In this document: positions 26,188 to 37,309 of the stretch, piece after piece
How positions within the stretch are numbered: the first letter of the stretch is position 1
Layout of the letters: the number at the start of each line of letters is the position of its first letter
Source of the DNA: Klebsiella pneumoniae
Lineage (GTDB): Bacteria > Verrucomicrobiota > Verrucomicrobiia > Limisphaerales > SXTU01
Assembly (NCBI GenBank): GCA_943330855.2
Contig: CALQJI020000011.1
Location: 16,645-80,644, forward strand
DNA: 64,000 nt
Direction: 5' to 3'
Position numbers and translations under genes: made by a program
Notes under the pieces: model-generated
Database searches by the model: none
What the model was told of the DNA's origin: nothing
What the model saw: only the letters and a program-made list of their open reading frames with translations

Positions 26188-28521
26188 ATGGCGATGAAAA
26201 CCCTGTTGCTGCTGGTCGTGCTGGCCTTGGCTGTGCCCTCCGTCCTCGCCCAAAACGCGCCCGTCACCTTCGACTCCCGCTCGGCCAAGAGCGGCGCGTG
26301 GTCAGCCGCTGCGACTTGGGCGAATGGCCGCGCGCCCAAGGCGGGCGACCGCGTGCAGGTCCGCGCGGGTCACACGGTGGTGTATGACGTGGCCTCGACG
26401 GACAGCATCCGCATGATTCACGTCGCGGGCACGCTGGCATTCAGCCGCGAGAAGTCCACGCGGCTGGAGGTCGGCCTCATCAAGATTGAGCCGGGCGAGA
26501 CGACCACGGAGGACGGCTTCGACTGCCACGCGGACGCGCCGACTGCCGCGCAAGCCGGCTCGCTGCCGGTGCTGGAGATTGGTTCGGCGGAGCGGCCCAT
26601 CCCCGCTGGCATCACCGCGCTGATTCGCCTCGTCCACTTCGAGGGCATGAACAAGGAAACGTTGCCCGCCATCCTCAACTGCGGCGGTCGCTGGGACACG
26701 CACGGCGCGCCGATGAACCGCACCTGGCTCAAGCTCGGCGCGTCGGTGAAGGCCGGTGATTCCGTCGTGAAGCTCTCCGAGCCCGTCACCGGCTGGCGCG
26801 TGGGTGACACCGTCATCGTCACGGTCTCGAAGGAGAGCTACGGCAGCGGCAACACCTTCCGCCAGTCCGCTAAAAGCCCACGCAAGGTGCAGACCGAGGA
26901 GCGCCGCATCACCGCGTTGGCCGGCGACCTGGTCACGCTCGACCGCGCGTTGGACTACGCGCACTTGGGCCAGGGCGACTACCGCAGCGAGGTCGCGAAC
27001 TTGTCGCGCAACGTCACCATCGAGTCCGCCCAGCCCGACGGCGTGCGCGGGCACACGATGTTCCACCGCGACAGCACCGGGGGCATCAGCTACGCGGAAT
27101 TCCGCCACCTCGGCAAAGAAGGCGTGTTAGGCAAATACGCCATCCACTTCCACCTCGTGCGCGACTCCATGCGCGGCAGCGGCGTGCTGGGCGCGAGTAT
27201 CTGGGACTCGCACAATCGCTGGCTCACCATCCACGGCACGGACTTCCTCGTGGTGCGCGATTGCGTGGGCTACCAGTCCGTCGGCCACGGTTACTTCCTC
27301 GAAGACGCGACGGAGCAATACAACTTGCTCGACCGCAATCTCGCCGTGCAGGCGTATCGCGGGCGCAAGTTGCCGAAACAGGTTTTGCCGTTCGACCCCA
27401 ATGACGGCGCGGGCTTCTGGTGGGCTAACGGCCGCAACTCTTTCACCCGAAATGTCGCCTGCGAGAACGACGAATACGGCTACCGCTTCGAGGTCGCCAA
27501 ACGCGGCAACTTCAACCCGGAGCTGAACACGCTCCAGCCCAACGGCGAGCGCACCCGCGTGGACGTGCGGAAGATTCCCTTCCTCCGCTTCGAGGACAAC
27601 GAGTCCCACAGCGAGGGTCTCTACAGCTTCAACTTCGGCGACGACGTGAACGGCTCGGTGGGCGGCGACCGCGCGCATCCGTTCATCGCGCGGAACCTGC
27701 GCGCGTGGGAGACGCACTACGTGATGCGCCCGAACCTGTCGCACTTCCTCCTCGACGGCCTCACGGTGAGCAACGGCGTCTATGGCGTGTATCACCCGGA
27801 CTACGACGCGCACGTCTATCGCAACATCAGCTTCACGCAAGTTGGTTCGGAGCCAATCAACCGCGGCCACGACGACGAGAGCATCCAGCATGGCGACTTC
27901 ACCTACGAGAACGTGCAGCTCATCAACTGCCGCTCGGGCCGCGACCCGCTCATTCAGATGGCCTGCACGTCGCCGAAGGCGGGCACGGCGGGCCACTTCC
28001 GCAACGTGAGCTGGCCCGGCAGCGAGGCGCGCGCGGGCAAGGTCGTGGACCTCGGCGGCGGCCCGCGCAACGACAAGCTGGAGCACGCGGTGACTTACTT
28101 CTTTCACGGCTACCCGGCGGCGGGCGACGTGACCAAAGTCGTCAGCACGAAGTTCCCGGCGTCGGCGCGTGCGGAGTTTGCGAGCGTGGAGAAGTTCACT
28201 GGCAAGGATGTGCGCGCGGCGAAGTCCGCTCCGGTCGCGTTCCCGCAACTGCTCGCGCCCGTGGACGACCTGCCGCCCGCGACGGTCATCACCTCCGCCC
28301 GCAAGCAGGCCGACGGCAAGCTGCTCGTGCGCGGCGTGACGCACGACAATGGCGAGGTCGCCGACGTGACGGTGAACGGCCAGCGGGCGAAAATCGTGAC
28401 GCAGAACGCGGGCGTCGCGGACTGGGAGCTGACCTTGACCGCCGCGAAGGAGCTCACTGCCACCGCCCGCGACCGCGCGGGGAATGCGGAACGCAACGGA
28501 CACAAACTCACGGTGCAATGA
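26188..28521 (+). CDS. G8-domain right-handed beta-helix protein
   Basis: 777 aa; signal peptide (MAMKTLLLLVVLALAVPSVLA). Residues about 30-180 match the G8 domain: WSAAATWANGRAPKAGDRVQV, then GTLAFSREKSTRLEVGLIKIEPG. Residues about 200-680 continue as a parallel beta-helix with repeated histidine- and asparagine-rich turns (YAIHFHLVRDS, VGHGYFLEDATEQYN, ACENDEYGYRF). The arrangement is that of CEMIP/TMEM2/fibrocystin-type proteins, of which CEMIP and TMEM2 act on hyaluronan. A small Ig-like module (TVITSARKQADGKLLVRG) ends the protein. Polysaccharide binding or cleavage is likely. It overlaps the amidohydrolase gene by 4 bases. Confidence 0.88.
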   Translation: MAMKTLLLLVVLALAVPSVLAQNAPVTFDSRSAKSGAWSAAATWANGRAPKAGDRVQVRAGHTVVYDVASTDSIRMIHVAGTLAFSREKSTRLEVGLIKIEPGETTTEDGFDCHADAPTAAQAGSLPVLEIGSAERPIPAGITALIRLVHFEGMNKETLPAILNCGGRWDTHGAPMNRTWLKLGASVKAGDSVVKLSEPVTGWRVGDTVIVTVSKESYGSGNTFRQSAKSPRKVQTEERRITALAGDLVTLDRALDYAHLGQGDYRSEVANLSRNVTIESAQPDGVRGHTMFHRDSTGGISYAEFRHLGKEGVLGKYAIHFHLVRDSMRGSGVLGASIWDSHNRWLTIHGTDFLVVRDCVGYQSVGHGYFLEDATEQYNLLDRNLAVQAYRGRKLPKQVLPFDPNDGAGFWWANGRNSFTRNVACENDEYGYRFEVAKRGNFNPELNTLQPNGERTRVDVRKIPFLRFEDNESHSEGLYSFNFGDDVNGSVGGDRAHPFIARNLRAWETHYVMRPNLSHFLLDGLTVSNGVYGVYHPDYDAHVYRNISFTQVGSEPINRGHDDESIQHGDFTYENVQLINCRSGRDPLIQMACTSPKAGTAGHFRNVSWPGSEARAGKVVDLGGGPRNDKLEHAVTYFFHGYPAAGDVTKVVSTKFPASARAEFASVEKFTGKDVRAAKSAPVAFPQLLAPVDDLPPATVITSARKQADGKLLVRGVTHDNGEVADVTVNGQRAKIVTQNAGVADWELTLTAAKELTATARDRAGNAERNGHKLTVQ

Positions 28522-29417
28522 ACCGCCGCACGTTTCTTTACTCCGCCGCCTCGGCCACCGCCGCCCTCACGTCGCCTGCCGCCGTGCCGCGCATACCGGT
28601 CGTGGACACGCACACGCACTGCTTCGCTGGCAAGGCGGACGCCCGTTTCCCCTATCACCCGCGCGGCACTTACCAGCCGGAGCAGCCCACCTCGCCGGAG
28701 TTTCTGCTGAAGCTCATGGATGGCGCGGGCGTGGACTTCGCCATCGTGGTGCATCCCGAGCCGTATCAGGATGATCACCGCTATCTGGAACACTGCCTCG
28801 CCGTCGGCAAAGGCCGGCTCAAGGGCACGCTGCTGGTCTTCTGCGACCGGCCAGGCTCGATGGAGAAACTGCCGGAGCTCGCCAAGCGCCTACCCATCGT
28901 GACCGCGCGCATCCACGCCTTCCAAGCCGACCGCCTGCCGCCCTTTGGCAAGCCGGAGCTGCGCCAGCTTTGGAAGCTGGCGAGCGACAGTGGGCTGGCG
29001 GTGCAACTCCACTTTGAGCCGCGTTACGCCGCCGGCTTCGAGCCGCTGATTCGTGAGTTCAAGCAGACCCGCGTCATCGTGGACCACTTGGGCCGGCCGT
29101 TTCAGGGCGCGGCCGAGGATAACGACCGCGTGCTGCGCTGGGCGGATTTTCCGAACGTGGTGCTGAAGCTCTCTTCCTTCCCGGCCCGTGACGCGCAGGA
29201 AGCGGCGGGCTTGCCGCGCGTGGTCCGTCGGCTCGCCGATGCCTTCGGGGCCGACCGGCTCATCTACGGCGGCGGCTTCGATGAAAAGGCGACGCCTGAA
29301 ACTTACCGGGCCGAACGCGAGCGCACGGCGGCGCTGCTGGATTTCCTTACGCCCGAGGCACGCGCGAAGGTGATAGGCGCGAACGCGGCGCGGATGTTCG
29401 GGTTCAAGACCGGCTGA
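28518..29417 (+). CDS. Amidohydrolase family 2 (TIM-barrel) protein
   Basis: 299 aa starting at the ATGA overlap with the G8 gene; the longer upstream frame is a shadow. A short N-terminal export-like segment (MNRRTFLYSAASATAALTS) carries the RR pair of a Tat signal. The barrel starts with PVVDTHTHCF, the metal-binding HxH; VVHPEPYQDDH, LHFEPRY, RVIVDHLGRPF and RLIYGGGFDEKATPE follow, the last replacing the usual GSDxP. It matches PF04909 enzymes that hydrolyse lactones or decarboxylate aromatic acids. Linkage to the G8 protein suggests processing of a sugar-derived lactone, which is inference. Confidence 0.88.
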   Translation: MNRRTFLYSAASATAALTSPAAVPRIPVVDTHTHCFAGKADARFPYHPRGTYQPEQPTSPEFLLKLMDGAGVDFAIVVHPEPYQDDHRYLEHCLAVGKGRLKGTLLVFCDRPGSMEKLPELAKRLPIVTARIHAFQADRLPPFGKPELRQLWKLASDSGLAVQLHFEPRYAAGFEPLIREFKQTRVIVDHLGRPFQGAAEDNDRVLRWADFPNVVLKLSSFPARDAQEAAGLPRVVRRLADAFGADRLIYGGGFDEKATPETYRAERERTAALLDFLTPEARAKVIGANAARMFGFKTG

Positions 29418-29608
29418 CGGAGATGCGCGCACGTCAAAGGTCAGCCAAAAAACTCTTTGGTAGCCCCGATCAGGAGAGTAGCCTATGCGCCATCATCGCT
29501 CACCCTTCAACTCCGCCGCGCGCCTTGGCCGATTGCGCTACGCCGCCTGCGGAAGCGGTCGTGCGAAGCCAGACCCATCGACTCTTCTCGGCACATCGGC
29601 TTGGCCGA

Positions 29609-32041
29609 ATGAAATGGTTGTTCGGACTGATTGTTGGAATCGCTTTCGCTGCCGAAACACAGGGAGCCGTGGCCACTGCCAAGTTAGCGAACGACCCCGC
29701 CCGGTTGCTCTTCGCCCAGCACTGCCAGAAATGCCACTCGGGGACCAAGCCCAAAGGCGACTTCCTGCTCGATCAACTCTCGCCGGACTTCGCTGACCGC
29801 AAGAACCGCGAGCTGTGGCTGACGGTGCTGGAGCAGCTCAAGTCCGGCGACATGCCGCCGAAGGACAAACCGCGTCCGCCCGAGCAGGAGGTTCAGGCCG
29901 CAGTCAAGTGGATCAACGAACGCGCGGGCGCGGCTGAATTCGCCCGACGGGCCACCGAGGGACGGGTGGCGCTGCGGCGACTGAACCGCGCCGAGTATGC
30001 GAACACCGTGCGCGATCTGCTCGGCGTGGAAGTCGATCTGGCCGACCTCCTGCCCCCGGACACTTCGACGAGCGGCTTCGACAACAGCGCCGAGGCGCTG
30101 CACACCTCCTCGTATCTGATGCGGAGCTACCTCGATGCCGCCGACCGCGTGCTGAACGAGGCCATTGCCAACCAGCCGCAGCCTTGGCTGCTCAAGAAGC
30201 GGTTCGACCTCCGCGAGGAAAAGTCCGTCAAGCCCACCGGGAGTGTTTACCGCCATGTGGACGACGGGGTGGCCATCTTCGCCTCCTGGGAGTCGGCCAA
30301 CATCCGGGTCACCATGTGGAATTTCCGCAGCCATGTGCGCGGCAAGTATCGCTTCCGCATCTCGGGCTACGGGTTTCAAAGTGAAGGCAAGCCGATCAAC
30401 TTCCGCGTCACCGCCGGCACGCTCAAGGAAGTGACCGAGGAGCGGCTCATTGACTACTTCGCCGTGCCAGCGGACAAGCCCTCAGTCATCGAGTTCACCG
30501 AGCAGCTCGAACCCGAGAACCGCATCCGCATCCTCGCCGAAGGCCTGCCCGCGCTGCCACCGGCGGTCGAAAAAATCGGGGCCGACAATTACAAGGGGCC
30601 GGGCCTGGTGATCCAGTGGGTGGATGTGGAAGGGCCGCTCCTCGCGTCCTGGCCGCCGCCGAGCCACAAGGCGATCTTTGACGACCTAAAGCAGGCGGTC
30701 GTCCCTAGCCCCAGCGATCCCAAACGCCTGGAGGTCGTGTCGTCGCAGCCGCTGGTGGACGCCGAACGGATTCTGCGCAACTTCGCGCGCCGAGCGTTCC
30801 GACGCGCGGTGACGGACGAGGACATCCGCCCGTTCCTTGCGCGTTTCAAAACCCGGCTGGAGCAGAACTATTCCTTCGAGCAAGCCATGCGCGTCGGTCT
30901 CCGCGCCGTCCTGGTTTCACCGAGCTTTCTGTTTTTGCACGAGAAACCGCCCCCCGCCAGCGTGCCCAACACGGCCGGGGCACCCGCGCTGGATGACTTC
31001 GCGCTGGCCAGTCGACTCTCCTATTTCCTGTGGAGTTCGATGCCGGACGAACCGCTGTTCAAGCTGGCCGAGGCGCGCAAGCTGCGCGAGCCGGGCGTGC
31101 TCCGCGAGCAGGTCGAACGCTTGCTCCGCGACCCCAAGGCCAAGGCCTTCACCGAGAATTTCACCGGCCAGTGGTTAAGCCTCCGCGCCATTGATGCCAC
31201 GTCGCCTGACCGCACGCTGTATCCCGAATATGACGACATTCTCAAGGTGGCGATGGTCAAGGAGACCGGGTTGTTCTTCGACGAAGTGTTGAAGAACGAC
31301 CTGAGCCTGACGAGTTTCGTGGCGTCCGATTTTACCTTCCTCAATGCGCGCCTCGCGAAGCACTACGGCATCCCCGGCATCGAGGGCACGGAGATGCGCC
31401 GGGTGACGCTGCCGCCGGGGAGTCATCGCGGCGGAGTCCTGACGATGGCCAGCGTGATGAAAGTGACCGCCAACGGCACGACGACCTCGCCCATCATTCG
31501 CGGGGCTTGGGTGCTCGAACGCATTCTGGGAACACCGCCGCCGAAGCCGCCTGCAGACGTGGCAGCCATCGAGCCGGACATTCGCGGGGCGACGACCATT
31601 CGCGAGCAGCTCGCCAAACACCGCAGTGTCGCCAGTTGCGCGAGCTGCCACAGCAAGATTGACCCGCCGGGATTCGCACTCGAGAGCTTCGATGTCACCG
31701 GCGGCTGGCGCGACCACTACCGCGCCACCGGCGAGCCGCGGCAAGTCAATGGCCGGCGGGTGCGCGTCTGGCCCGGCCCGGCGGTGGATCCCAGTGACGT
31801 GCTGCCGGACGGCCGACGGTTCCGCGACATCGACGAATACAAGAAGCTGTTGCTCGAAGACAAAGATCAGCTCGCCCGCTCCCTGACCGAAAAGCTGCTC
31901 GCCTACTCCACCGGCGCGGCCCCGGCCCGGGCGGACAAGCCGGAGATCGAAACCATCGTCGGTCGCACGCGCGACCAGAAATACGGGTTCAAGTCATTGA
32001 TCCACGAAGTCGTCCAAAGCCCAATGTTTCAGAGCAAGTAA
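29609..32041 (+). CDS. DUF1592 multidomain c-type cytochrome protein (first copy)
   Basis: 810 aa from ATG 29609, which begins the signal peptide (MKWLFGLIVGIAFA). Haem site CQKCH at 39-43. Domains in order: cytochrome-like N-terminus (to about 120); DUF1587 (RRLNRAEYANTVRDLLGVEV); a beta-rich insert (about 230-370); DUF1595 (ILRNFARRAFRRAVTDEDI); DUF1592 (LASRLSYFLWSSMPDEPLF); DUF1588 with a second haem motif CASCH; DUF1585 at the C-terminus. Secreted PVC family proposed to work in redox-linked carbohydrate metabolism, without a proven reaction. Followed 12 bases later by its usual DUF1552 partner. Confidence 0.93.
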   Translation: MKWLFGLIVGIAFAAETQGAVATAKLANDPARLLFAQHCQKCHSGTKPKGDFLLDQLSPDFADRKNRELWLTVLEQLKSGDMPPKDKPRPPEQEVQAAVKWINERAGAAEFARRATEGRVALRRLNRAEYANTVRDLLGVEVDLADLLPPDTSTSGFDNSAEALHTSSYLMRSYLDAADRVLNEAIANQPQPWLLKKRFDLREEKSVKPTGSVYRHVDDGVAIFASWESANIRVTMWNFRSHVRGKYRFRISGYGFQSEGKPINFRVTAGTLKEVTEERLIDYFAVPADKPSVIEFTEQLEPENRIRILAEGLPALPPAVEKIGADNYKGPGLVIQWVDVEGPLLASWPPPSHKAIFDDLKQAVVPSPSDPKRLEVVSSQPLVDAERILRNFARRAFRRAVTDEDIRPFLARFKTRLEQNYSFEQAMRVGLRAVLVSPSFLFLHEKPPPASVPNTAGAPALDDFALASRLSYFLWSSMPDEPLFKLAEARKLREPGVLREQVERLLRDPKAKAFTENFTGQWLSLRAIDATSPDRTLYPEYDDILKVAMVKETGLFFDEVLKNDLSLTSFVASDFTFLNARLAKHYGIPGIEGTEMRRVTLPPGSHRGGVLTMASVMKVTANGTTTSPIIRGAWVLERILGTPPPKPPADVAAIEPDIRGATTIREQLAKHRSVASCASCHSKIDPPGFALESFDVTGGWRDHYRATGEPRQVNGRRVRVWPGPAVDPSDVLPDGRRFRDIDEYKKLLLEDKDQLARSLTEKLLAYSTGAAPARADKPEIETIVGRTRDQKYGFKSLIHEVVQSPMFQSK

Positions 32042-32053
32042 CCGAACCCACCC

Positions 32054-33340
32054 ATGCCCCTCCCACGCCGCACCTTCATCCGCGCAGCCGGCATCTCCCT
32101 CGCACTCCCGTGGCTCGACACCTGCGCCGCCGACCCGAAGCCGAATCGCCGCGCACCCAACGCCAAACTGCCCCCACGCCGCATCATCAGCATCTGCGCG
32201 CCGCTGGGATTGCATCCCGACAATTTCTTCCCGGCACAAACCGGCAAGGACTACGCGCTCTCGCCCTACCTGGAGATTCTCAAAGAGTTCCGCGCCGAGT
32301 TCTCGGTCATCTCTGGCCTGGCTCATGCGGGAATGGGCTCGAGTTTCGCACACCAAGCCTCCGCCAGCTTCCTGACCGGCGTCCCGGGCGCGGGCCGGCC
32401 CGGCTTTCGCAACGCCATCTCTCTCGACCAGTTCGCCGCCGACCACATCGGCACGCAGACCCGTTTCCCCAGCTTGGCGTTGTCGGGCGAAGGCTCGGGC
32501 GGCCTCTCCTGGACCCGGACCGGTGCGCTCATCCCGGCGGACAATGTGCCCTCCAGAGTCTTCGCGCGGCTCTTCCTCGAAGGCCGCGCCGACGAGGTCC
32601 AAGGCCAGATGCGTCGCCTCGCCGACGGGCGGAGCATCCTCGATGATGTCCGCGACCAGGCGAAGTCGCTGCGGTCCGGCCTGGGCAGCGAAGACCGCGA
32701 CAAGCTCGACGAATACCTCACCAGCGTCCGCGAGTTGGAGCAGCGCATGGTCAACGACGAAAGCTGGGCGAAAACTCCCAAGCCCAAGGTGAACGTCGAA
32801 CCGCCCAAGGACATCCCCAACGCCGCCGACCTCATCGGCCGGACGCGGCTGCTCTTTGATCTCAGCCATCTAGCGCTGCAAACGGATTCGACCCGGCTCA
32901 TCACGATCATGCTGGCCGGCTCCACCTTCGCCCCACCCATTCAGGGCGTGACGCTGGGGCATCACGACCTCTCCCACCACGGCAAGGACCCGGGCAAACT
33001 CGACCAGCTCAAGCTCGTGGAAGTGGAGACGATGAAGACCGTGCGCGACTTGCTGGCCAAGCTGAAGCAGTCGAAGGAGGACGCCAGCAACCTGCTCGAC
33101 CGCACCACGATCTTCCTCGGCAGCAACCTCGGCGACGGCAGCAGTCATTCCACTTCCAACCTGCCCGTCTTCCTCGCGGGCGGTGGCTTCAAACACGGCC
33201 AGCATCTGCACTTCGATCCGAAGAACCCGCCGCCGTTGTGCAATCTCTACGTGAGTATGCTCCAACGCCTCGGCATCGAAGCCGACACGTTCGGAACGAG
33301 CACGGGGCCGCTGCCGGGGTTGGAATTCAGTCGGGTATGA
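32054..33340 (+). CDS. DUF1552 Tat-exported protein (first copy)
   Basis: 428 aa with a Tat signal (PRRTFIRAAGISLALPWLD). DUF1552 features: RRIISICAPLGLHPDNFFP, FSVISGLAHAGMG, FPSLALSGEG, LFDLSHLALQTDSTRLIT, and GHHDLSHHGKDPGK with the histidine cluster. DUF1552 belongs to the same phosphatase/sulfatase-like superfamily as DUF1501, and genomes almost always pair it with a DUF1592 protein, as here. The stop overlaps the start of the next DUF1592 gene (ATGA). Confidence 0.93.
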   Translation: MPLPRRTFIRAAGISLALPWLDTCAADPKPNRRAPNAKLPPRRIISICAPLGLHPDNFFPAQTGKDYALSPYLEILKEFRAEFSVISGLAHAGMGSSFAHQASASFLTGVPGAGRPGFRNAISLDQFAADHIGTQTRFPSLALSGEGSGGLSWTRTGALIPADNVPSRVFARLFLEGRADEVQGQMRRLADGRSILDDVRDQAKSLRSGLGSEDRDKLDEYLTSVRELEQRMVNDESWAKTPKPKVNVEPPKDIPNAADLIGRTRLLFDLSHLALQTDSTRLITIMLAGSTFAPPIQGVTLGHHDLSHHGKDPGKLDQLKLVEVETMKTVRDLLAKLKQSKEDASNLLDRTTIFLGSNLGDGSSHSTSNLPVFLAGGGFKHGQHLHFDPKNPPPLCNLYVSMLQRLGIEADTFGTSTGPLPGLEFSRV

Positions 33341-35889
33341 AACTGCTGGGATCGTTCGCAGCGGCTGGTTCGAACAGCGAGCGGTTACCGACTCCCTGTG
33401 AAGTCCGCCCAGTGGCACCGCGTCTGCCAACGGTGACTTGGAAATCCTTCGTGCCGGCACGGGACATTATCCGGCAAGCGTTTCGGTGCTTGAGCGGAGT
33501 GTTTTTGGTCAGTTCAACACTGCCGAGTTGGGCGGCTGCGCCTGTCGCTGGGGCGGATTTCAGCAAGGTGGTTGCTCCCTACCTCGCCAAGCATTGCAGC
33601 CATTGCCACAGCGAGAAGCAGCCCAAGGGTGAGTTCCGCCTCGACACGTTGTCCACGAAGGTCGGCTTTGAGAACACGCCGCAGTGGATCGAAGTGATGG
33701 AACGCATCAGCTCCGGGGAGATGCCGCCCAAGAAGGAGAAGGTCCGGCCCAGCGCGGCGGACAGCGCCAAGATCGTTGACTGGCTGGCCGCCCGGCTCAA
33801 GGAGGGCGAGTTCGCCCGCATGGCCGCCCGGGGCCGCGTCTCTTACAATCGCCTGACCCGTGAGGAGTATGTGAACACCGTGCGCGACCTCATCGGCGTG
33901 CAGTTCGATGCTACCGACCCGGGCGGTTTTCTGGAGGACGCGGAGTGGCATGGCTTCGAGCGCATCGGCTCCATGATGACGCTGTCGCCGTCGAACGTGG
34001 AGAAATATCTGAGCGCGGCGGAGGTGATTCTCGCGGAGGCGTATCCCGAGAAGAAGCCGCTACCCTTGCAGTATTCGATGCCGGCGGTGCGCGAGTCGCA
34101 GATCAAGGAAAGCCACCGCGAGCGGTTGCGGGAGCTGGGCTTGCTGGACAAGGTGCGCTTCGAGATGTGGCCGGGGGACATCTTCCGCTACTCCGCTTCC
34201 GAGTCGCTGCCCGAGGCGGGCATCTACGAGATCAGCTACACGTTGAGCGGCTTGAAGCCGGAGAAGGACCGTGCGCCGCGGCTCTTCGTGTATGAGACGC
34301 GCCTCGACCGCGTGCTGCACCAGCAGGACGTGCTCGCGGCGGAGGACAAGCCCATCACGGTGACGTTCCGCGCGCACCTGCCCAAGGGCCGACCCAGCAT
34401 CCATGTGATCAACGATGTGCCCGGGCCGTCGAACACGCCGCCGTCCGGTCGCCACGGGGACCGGCCCTTCGTCAGCACGAAGGAAGGCCGCAGTCCGTGG
34501 CAGATGAAGCTGACCGATGAGCAGGGCCGGCCGCGCTATCCCTTTCTGATCATGGACTCGGTCTCGTGGCGCGGGCCGATCATCACGGACGAGGAGCAAC
34601 GTCGGCGCGATGAGTATGTGCCGCGCGAGGACGGCAACATGGACCAACTCCGCGAGGGCTTGGGCCGGCTGGCGCGGCGCGCGTTTCGTCGTCCCGTTAC
34701 GGCGGAGGAGTTGGACGAGTTCGTCGGCATCGCCAAGGCCGAGCGCGCGGCGGGCGAGAAGTTCCGCGATGCCGTGAAGGCCAGCATGCTCGCCGTCCTT
34801 TGTTCCAAGAGCTTCGTCTTCATCGCCGAGGGCGACGAGTCCGCGAACCGGAACGAGCTGAACGATTGGGAAATCGCCTCCCGCCTCTCCTACCTGCTCT
34901 GGAGCACGATGCCCGATGACGAGCTGTTCGCGCTGGCGGAGCAAGGGAAGCTGCGCGACAAGGCGGAGTTGTCGCGGCAGGTCGCGCGGATGCTGGCTGA
35001 TCCGCGGGCCGTGCGCTTCAGCGAGTCCTTCGCCTCGCAGTGGCTGAAGCTGCGCAACGTCGGCCGCTTCCCGCCCGACAAAAAGATTTACCCCGACTAC
35101 GACTCGCACTTGGAGAAGAGCATGGTGCGCGAGCCACGGGCTTTCTTCCACGAGGTGCTGAACGGCGGGCTGACCTTGCGCGAATTCCTGAACTCCAACT
35201 GGAGCATGGTCAATGCGCGGCTGGCGCAGTTCTACGGGCTGCCCAGCCCGGCTGGGGCCACCGACGAGTTTCTGCGCGTCGCGTTGCCGACGGACAGCCG
35301 GCGCGGCGGACTGCTCACTCAGGCGGCGATCCTGTCGCTCACGTCGGACGGCACGCGGCACCGGCCCGTGCATCGCGGCGTGTGGTTGTCGGAGGCCATC
35401 TTGGGCAAGTCCCCGCCGCCGCCGCCCCCGAACGTCGAGCCCATCGCACCGAATCCGGTGGATGCCCCGAAGGCCACGCTGCGGATGAAACTGGAGGCCC
35501 ACATCCACGATCCGAGCTGCGCCTCCTGCCACAGCCGGATCGATCCGCTCGGCCTAGCCTTTGAGAACTACGACGCCATCGGTCGCTGGCGCACGGAGGA
35601 AATCACGGACGGCGCGGGTAAAAACCCGGCGGTGAATCCCGCAGGTAAACTGCCCGACGGTCGCACCTACGAGACGCCCGAGGAGTTCAAGCGGCTGCTG
35701 CTCGCCGACCTCGACACGTTTAACGCCACGTTCATCGAGAAGCTCGCCACCTACGGCCTCCGCCGCAGCATGTCCTTCGGTGACCGCGACGGTCTCGCGG
35801 GCATCGCCCAGGCGAGCAAGGCTAAGGACTACCGCCTGCGCGACCTGCTGGAGGCGTTCGTCCTCTCCGACCTGTTCGCCAAGCGCTGA
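33337..35889 (+). CDS. DUF1592 multidomain c-type cytochrome protein (second copy)
   Basis: 850 aa from the ATG at 33337 overlapping the previous stop. The N-terminus is long before the hydrophobic export segment ([17 protein letters not shown], about 50-67), so a later start is possible. Haem motif CSHCH follows near residue 87. Same domain order as the first copy: DUF1587 ([19 protein letters not shown]), DUF1595 ([19 protein letters not shown]), DUF1592 ([19 protein letters not shown]), DUF1588 with CASCH, and DUF1585. The sequence has diverged clearly from the first copy, so this is an old duplication or independent acquisition. Confidence 0.92.
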   Translation: MKLLGSFAAAGSNSERLPTPCEVRPVAPRLPTVTWKSFVPARDIIRQAFRCLSGVFLVSSTLPSWAAAPVAGADFSKVVAPYLAKHCSHCHSEKQPKGEFRLDTLSTKVGFENTPQWIEVMERISSGEMPPKKEKVRPSAADSAKIVDWLAARLKEGEFARMAARGRVSYNRLTREEYVNTVRDLIGVQFDATDPGGFLEDAEWHGFERIGSMMTLSPSNVEKYLSAAEVILAEAYPEKKPLPLQYSMPAVRESQIKESHRERLRELGLLDKVRFEMWPGDIFRYSASESLPEAGIYEISYTLSGLKPEKDRAPRLFVYETRLDRVLHQQDVLAAEDKPITVTFRAHLPKGRPSIHVINDVPGPSNTPPSGRHGDRPFVSTKEGRSPWQMKLTDEQGRPRYPFLIMDSVSWRGPIITDEEQRRRDEYVPREDGNMDQLREGLGRLARRAFRRPVTAEELDEFVGIAKAERAAGEKFRDAVKASMLAVLCSKSFVFIAEGDESANRNELNDWEIASRLSYLLWSTMPDDELFALAEQGKLRDKAELSRQVARMLADPRAVRFSESFASQWLKLRNVGRFPPDKKIYPDYDSHLEKSMVREPRAFFHEVLNGGLTLREFLNSNWSMVNARLAQFYGLPSPAGATDEFLRVALPTDSRRGGLLTQAAILSLTSDGTRHRPVHRGVWLSEAILGKSPPPPPPNVEPIAPNPVDAPKATLRMKLEAHIHDPSCASCHSRIDPLGLAFENYDAIGRWRTEEITDGAGKNPAVNPAGKLPDGRTYETPEEFKRLLLADLDTFNATFIEKLATYGLRRSMSFGDRDGLAGIAQASKAKDYRLRDLLEAFVLSDLFAKR

Positions 35890-35909
35890 AATTCCACCCA
35901 CCAAAATTT

Positions 35910-37274
35910 ATGGCCAACCTCAACCTGAACCACTGGCGCATCAGCCGCCGCACCGCACTGCGCGGCCTCGGAGCCACCATCGCCCTGCCGTTGCTCGATT
36001 GCATGGGCGCGCTGCCGGCTCCGACCACGCCGAAGCGCAGCGTGTTTCTCTACATCCCGAACGGCGTCAACACGCTGAGTTGGCAGATTGAAAAGGCGGG
36101 CCGGGAGTTTGAGTTCAGCACCCCGCTGAAGTCGCTCGAACGCCACCGCTCCGACGTCACGCCCATCAGCGGCCTGCACCATCCCATGGTCCTCGGCAAG
36201 CACCACAACTGCGACAAGGTCTGGCTCACCGGGGCCAACGTCCCCGGCGACGGCGGGGCCTTCCGCAACACCGTCTCCGCCGACCAGCTCATGGTCGAGG
36301 CGCAGGGCGTTTCCACGCGTTTCTCCTCGCTGGAACTGGCCATCGAAGGCCACTCACTCGCGTGGTCGAAGGACGGCATCCAGATTCCCGCCGAGCGCAA
36401 CTCGCAGCAGATTTTCAACCAGCTCTTCGGCGTGGAAAAGGAGAGCAAGGAAACCCTCCGTCGCCGCCTCAGCCGACGCGGCAGCATCCTCGACCTCGTG
36501 GCCAACGACGCCAAACGCGTGGCCCACAAACTCGGCAGTCAGGACCGCACGAAACTTGACGAGTATCTCACCGCCGTGCGCCAGGTGGAGACCCGCACCC
36601 AACGCGCCGACGAGTGGCTGAACATCCCCAAACCCACGCTCGCCGGCGGCGACGCCTCGCGCCTCAGCCAGCGGCTCGACATGAAAAAGGTCGCGGACTA
36701 CCACCGCCTCTTCTTCGACCTGATGGTGATGGCGTTGCGCACGGATTCCACGCGCGTCATCAGTTGCATGATTTGCAGCGAGTCCAACGGCGGCGCGATT
36801 CCCGACATCGGCATTTCGCAGACCCGCCACGGGCTTTCGCATCACAACGGCGACCCCGAGCAGCTTCGTAGGCTCACGCAAACCGACACGTTCCTCGTCG
36901 AGCAACTCAGCTACTTCCTCGACGAGCTCAAGGCGCACAAAGAGGCGAACGGCCAACCGCTGCTCGACACCACGCAGGTGCTCTGGGGCAGCGGCATGGC
37001 CTACGGTCACAGCCACGGCAACGCCAACCTGCCCACGCTCCTCGCCGGCGGTCGCGCCCTCGGCTACCAGCACGGCCAGCACCTCGATTTCAACCTGCCC
37101 AAGCTCGGCCAATACAACGTCGCCGACGCCAACGCGCACTATCGTGTTTGTTCCCGTCCCGTGGACGGCGACGCGCGCCTGAGCAACCTGCTGCTGACCA
37201 TGCTCCAGCGCGTGGACGTGAAGGCAGACCGATTCCAGGACAGCGTGCGGCCGCTGAAGGAGTTGCTGGCTTGA
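35910..37274 (+). CDS. DUF1552 Tat-exported protein (second copy)
   Basis: 454 aa; Tat signal [23 protein letters not shown]1552 landmarks: [71 protein letters not shown] and [20 protein letters not shown]. Lies 20 bases after the second DUF1592 gene, repeating the same gene pair. Its histidine-rich stretches could bind metal. Confidence 0.93.
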   Translation: MANLNLNHWRISRRTALRGLGATIALPLLDCMGALPAPTTPKRSVFLYIPNGVNTLSWQIEKAGREFEFSTPLKSLERHRSDVTPISGLHHPMVLGKHHNCDKVWLTGANVPGDGGAFRNTVSADQLMVEAQGVSTRFSSLELAIEGHSLAWSKDGIQIPAERNSQQIFNQLFGVEKESKETLRRRLSRRGSILDLVANDAKRVAHKLGSQDRTKLDEYLTAVRQVETRTQRADEWLNIPKPTLAGGDASRLSQRLDMKKVADYHRLFFDLMVMALRTDSTRVISCMICSESNGGAIPDIGISQTRHGLSHHNGDPEQLRRLTQTDTFLVEQLSYFLDELKAHKEANGQPLLDTTQVLWGSGMAYGHSHGNANLPTLLAGGRALGYQHGQHLDFNLPKLGQYNVADANAHYRVCSRPVDGDARLSNLLLTMLQRVDVKADRFQDSVRPLKELLA

Positions 37275-37309
37275 GCCGAGCAAACCAACCCGTCCTCCCG
37301 CATCTCGTC

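Noticed and set aside
27127..28518. 463-codon minus-strand frame opposite the G8 gene
   Set aside because: Shadow of strong codon bias; no homology signs and no neighbours in that direction.
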